Below are positions 63,220-64,000 of a DNA stretch of 64,000 nt, piece by piece. This DNA is from Cognatishimia sp. 1_MG-2023 (GTDB lineage Bacteria > Pseudomonadota > Alphaproteobacteria > Rhodobacterales > Rhodobacteraceae). The stretch spans positions 62,001 through 126,000 of the forward strand of contig NZ_JAUORX010000004.1 in assembly GCF_030548175.1 (NCBI RefSeq), in the 5' to 3' direction. The first letter of the stretch is position 1, and each line of letters begins with the position of its first letter. The position numbers and the translations under genes are program-made. The notes beneath the pieces were generated by a model, which was given only the letters and a program-made list of their open reading frames with translations, was not told the DNA's origin and searched no databases.

Positions 63220-63957
63220 TCAAAAATAACCACGCACCAAGCTCTCAGAGATCAGCGCCCAGCCATCAGCAATCACAAAAAATGCTAACTTAAATGGCAA
63301 AGAAACCACGACGGGTGGAACCATCATCATACCCATCGACATCAAAACTGTTGCGACTACCAGGTCGATGATCAGGAATGGCAAATAGATGATAAACCCG
63401 ATCTGAAATGCCCTAGCCAATTCCGACAGCAGAAAGCTTGGCAATAACTGCGCCAACGAAATCGGGTCAGTATCAGCAGGATTTTCAGGTCGCAGCGCAG
63501 AAATCGTTTCCAACGTTTCCGGATCAACACGGTTCAACATGAATGTCCTAAAAGGCTCAATAACAGCCTCAAAAGCAGCAGAGATTTCAATTCTTTTGTC
63601 CAAATAGGGCGTTATACCGTCGGCCCAAGCTGTCTCAAACACTGGTGCCATGATGAAATAAGACAGAAACAGCGCTAAGCTGACAATCACCATATTTGGT
63701 GGCGCTTGCTGCAATCCGATGGCCTGCCGTAAAATCGAAAGCACCGTCACGATAAATGGAAAGCACGTCACCATCATGGCCAGCCCAGGGGCGAGGCTTA
63801 GCAACGTCAATAGAACAAAAAGCTGAATCCCACGTGCCGTTATTGAGTTTTCCGCGTCAAAGGATAGCGAGACCTCTTGAGCATTCGCGATGGACGGCGC
63901 GGCTACGAGCGCGCACACAAACAGGGCGGCAATCCCTACTGCCATGAAACGACACAT
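63220..63957 (-). CDS. fliP: Flagellar export protein FliP
   Basis: A 245-residue component of the flagellar type III export gate. A cleaved signal peptide (MCRFMAVGIAALFVCALVAAPSIANAQ) precedes the first membrane helix (GIQLFVLLTLLSLAPGLAMMVTCF); later signatures are RQAIGLQQAPPNMVIVSLALFLSYF, LLPSFLLSELARAFQIGFIIYLPFLIIDLVVATVLMSMGMMMVPPVVVSLPFKLAFF. The start at 63957 follows the upstream fliN stop by a single base; a TTG at 63981 in frame is less likely. Confidence 0.95.
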   Translation of the reverse strand: MCRFMAVGIAALFVCALVAAPSIANAQEVSLSFDAENSITARGIQLFVLLTLLSLAPGLAMMVTCFPFIVTVLSILRQAIGLQQAPPNMVIVSLALFLSYFIMAPVFETAWADGITPYLDKRIEISAAFEAVIEPFRTFMLNRVDPETLETISALRPENPADTDPISLAQLLPSFLLSELARAFQIGFIIYLPFLIIDLVVATVLMSMGMMMVPPVVVSLPFKLAFFVIADGWALISESLVRGYF

Positions 63958-63958
63958 T

Positions 63959-64000
63959 TTAGGTATTCTGAAAATCAGCAATTTCAGTCAGGCGCACACC
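63959..64000 (-). CDS. fliN: FliN C-terminus (gene continues beyond window)
   Basis: The last 13 codons of a minus-strand gene end with TAA at 63959-63961 and encode GVRLTEIADFQNT. GVRLTEI is the characteristic end of FliN, the flagellar switch protein (GVRVTEI in other species), and fliN-fliP is a common order in this group. One base separates its stop from the fliP start. Only the tail is seen, so the identity is an inference from this short match and context. Confidence 0.6.
   Translation of the reverse strand, partial: GVRLTEIADFQNT

Overview
The window looks like chromosome of an alphaproteobacterium of the family Rhodobacteraceae (Roseobacter group). The support is the set of family-typical proteins (a DUF6478-like protein, a DUF1285 protein, the MoxR-DUF58-DUF4159 cluster, the motB-flgE-flgK-flgL-flgI/fliP-fliN flagellar order), the mid-GC base composition and the dense short operons. 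I cannot name a genus from this sequence alone. It reads as core chromosome: I found no rRNA, tRNA, CRISPR array, insertion sequence, phage gene or replication origin. Nearly all bases are coding, with three non-coding stretches over 300 bases (16515-17011, 40554-40931, 56761-57340).

Layout. 1-6958: a partial MFS transporter, a GFA-family zinc protein, a glutathione transferase, zapE, folC-accD and a CPBP membrane protease. 7116-9568: a lipoprotein, a DUF6478-like protein and two small unknown proteins. 9765-16514: a dienoyl-CoA-reductase-like flavoenzyme, a GNAT enzyme, a divergent ArsR/NIPSNAP/ABM module, a LysR regulator, an EamA exporter and a Glyoxalase_8-type protein. 17012-21570: mlaA-mlaC, then a type I secretion ABC transporter and its HlyD adaptor. 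21645-27844: a ridA-GDPD-acyltransferase-phhB operon, a peroxiredoxin divergent from a ferredoxin-reductase-like flavoprotein, rsmD and a DUF2189 membrane protein. 27886-35360: map, sfsA, a TetR regulator, a CinA-type protein with a GNAT enzyme, a CMD/AhpD protein and an OmpA protein, and a class A penicillin-binding protein. 35628-41989: glnK-amtB, a thioesterase remnant, a VOC protein, tyrB/sseA, a glycine-rich small membrane protein, a probable small-RNA locus, smpB and rppH. 42137-52862 (all minus): moxR - DUF58 - BatA/DUF4159 - large membrane protein - gpmI - envC - ctpA, where most junctions overlap by one to four bases. 52917-56760: a DUF1285 protein, a VOC protein and polA. 56920-57245: a decayed saccharopine dehydrogenase. 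57341-64000: flagellar motor, hook, junction, P-ring and export genes.

How the genes work together. Three envelope themes recur: outer-membrane lipid homeostasis (mlaA/mlaC), peptidoglycan synthesis and hydrolysis control (PBP1A, envC, ctpA) and flagellar assembly. Nitrogen sensing is represented by glnK-amtB. The least understood unit is the translationally coupled MoxR ATPase - DUF58 - two large membrane proteins block (46212-52862), whose architecture suggests an envelope chaperone or quality-control device.

The most unusual observations are two gene remnants (acyl-CoA thioesterase at 37416-37601 and saccharopine dehydrogenase at 56920-57245), an orphan plus-strand terminator that implies an unannotated small RNA (about 40740-40918), and several unassigned palindromes or repeats in promoter regions.
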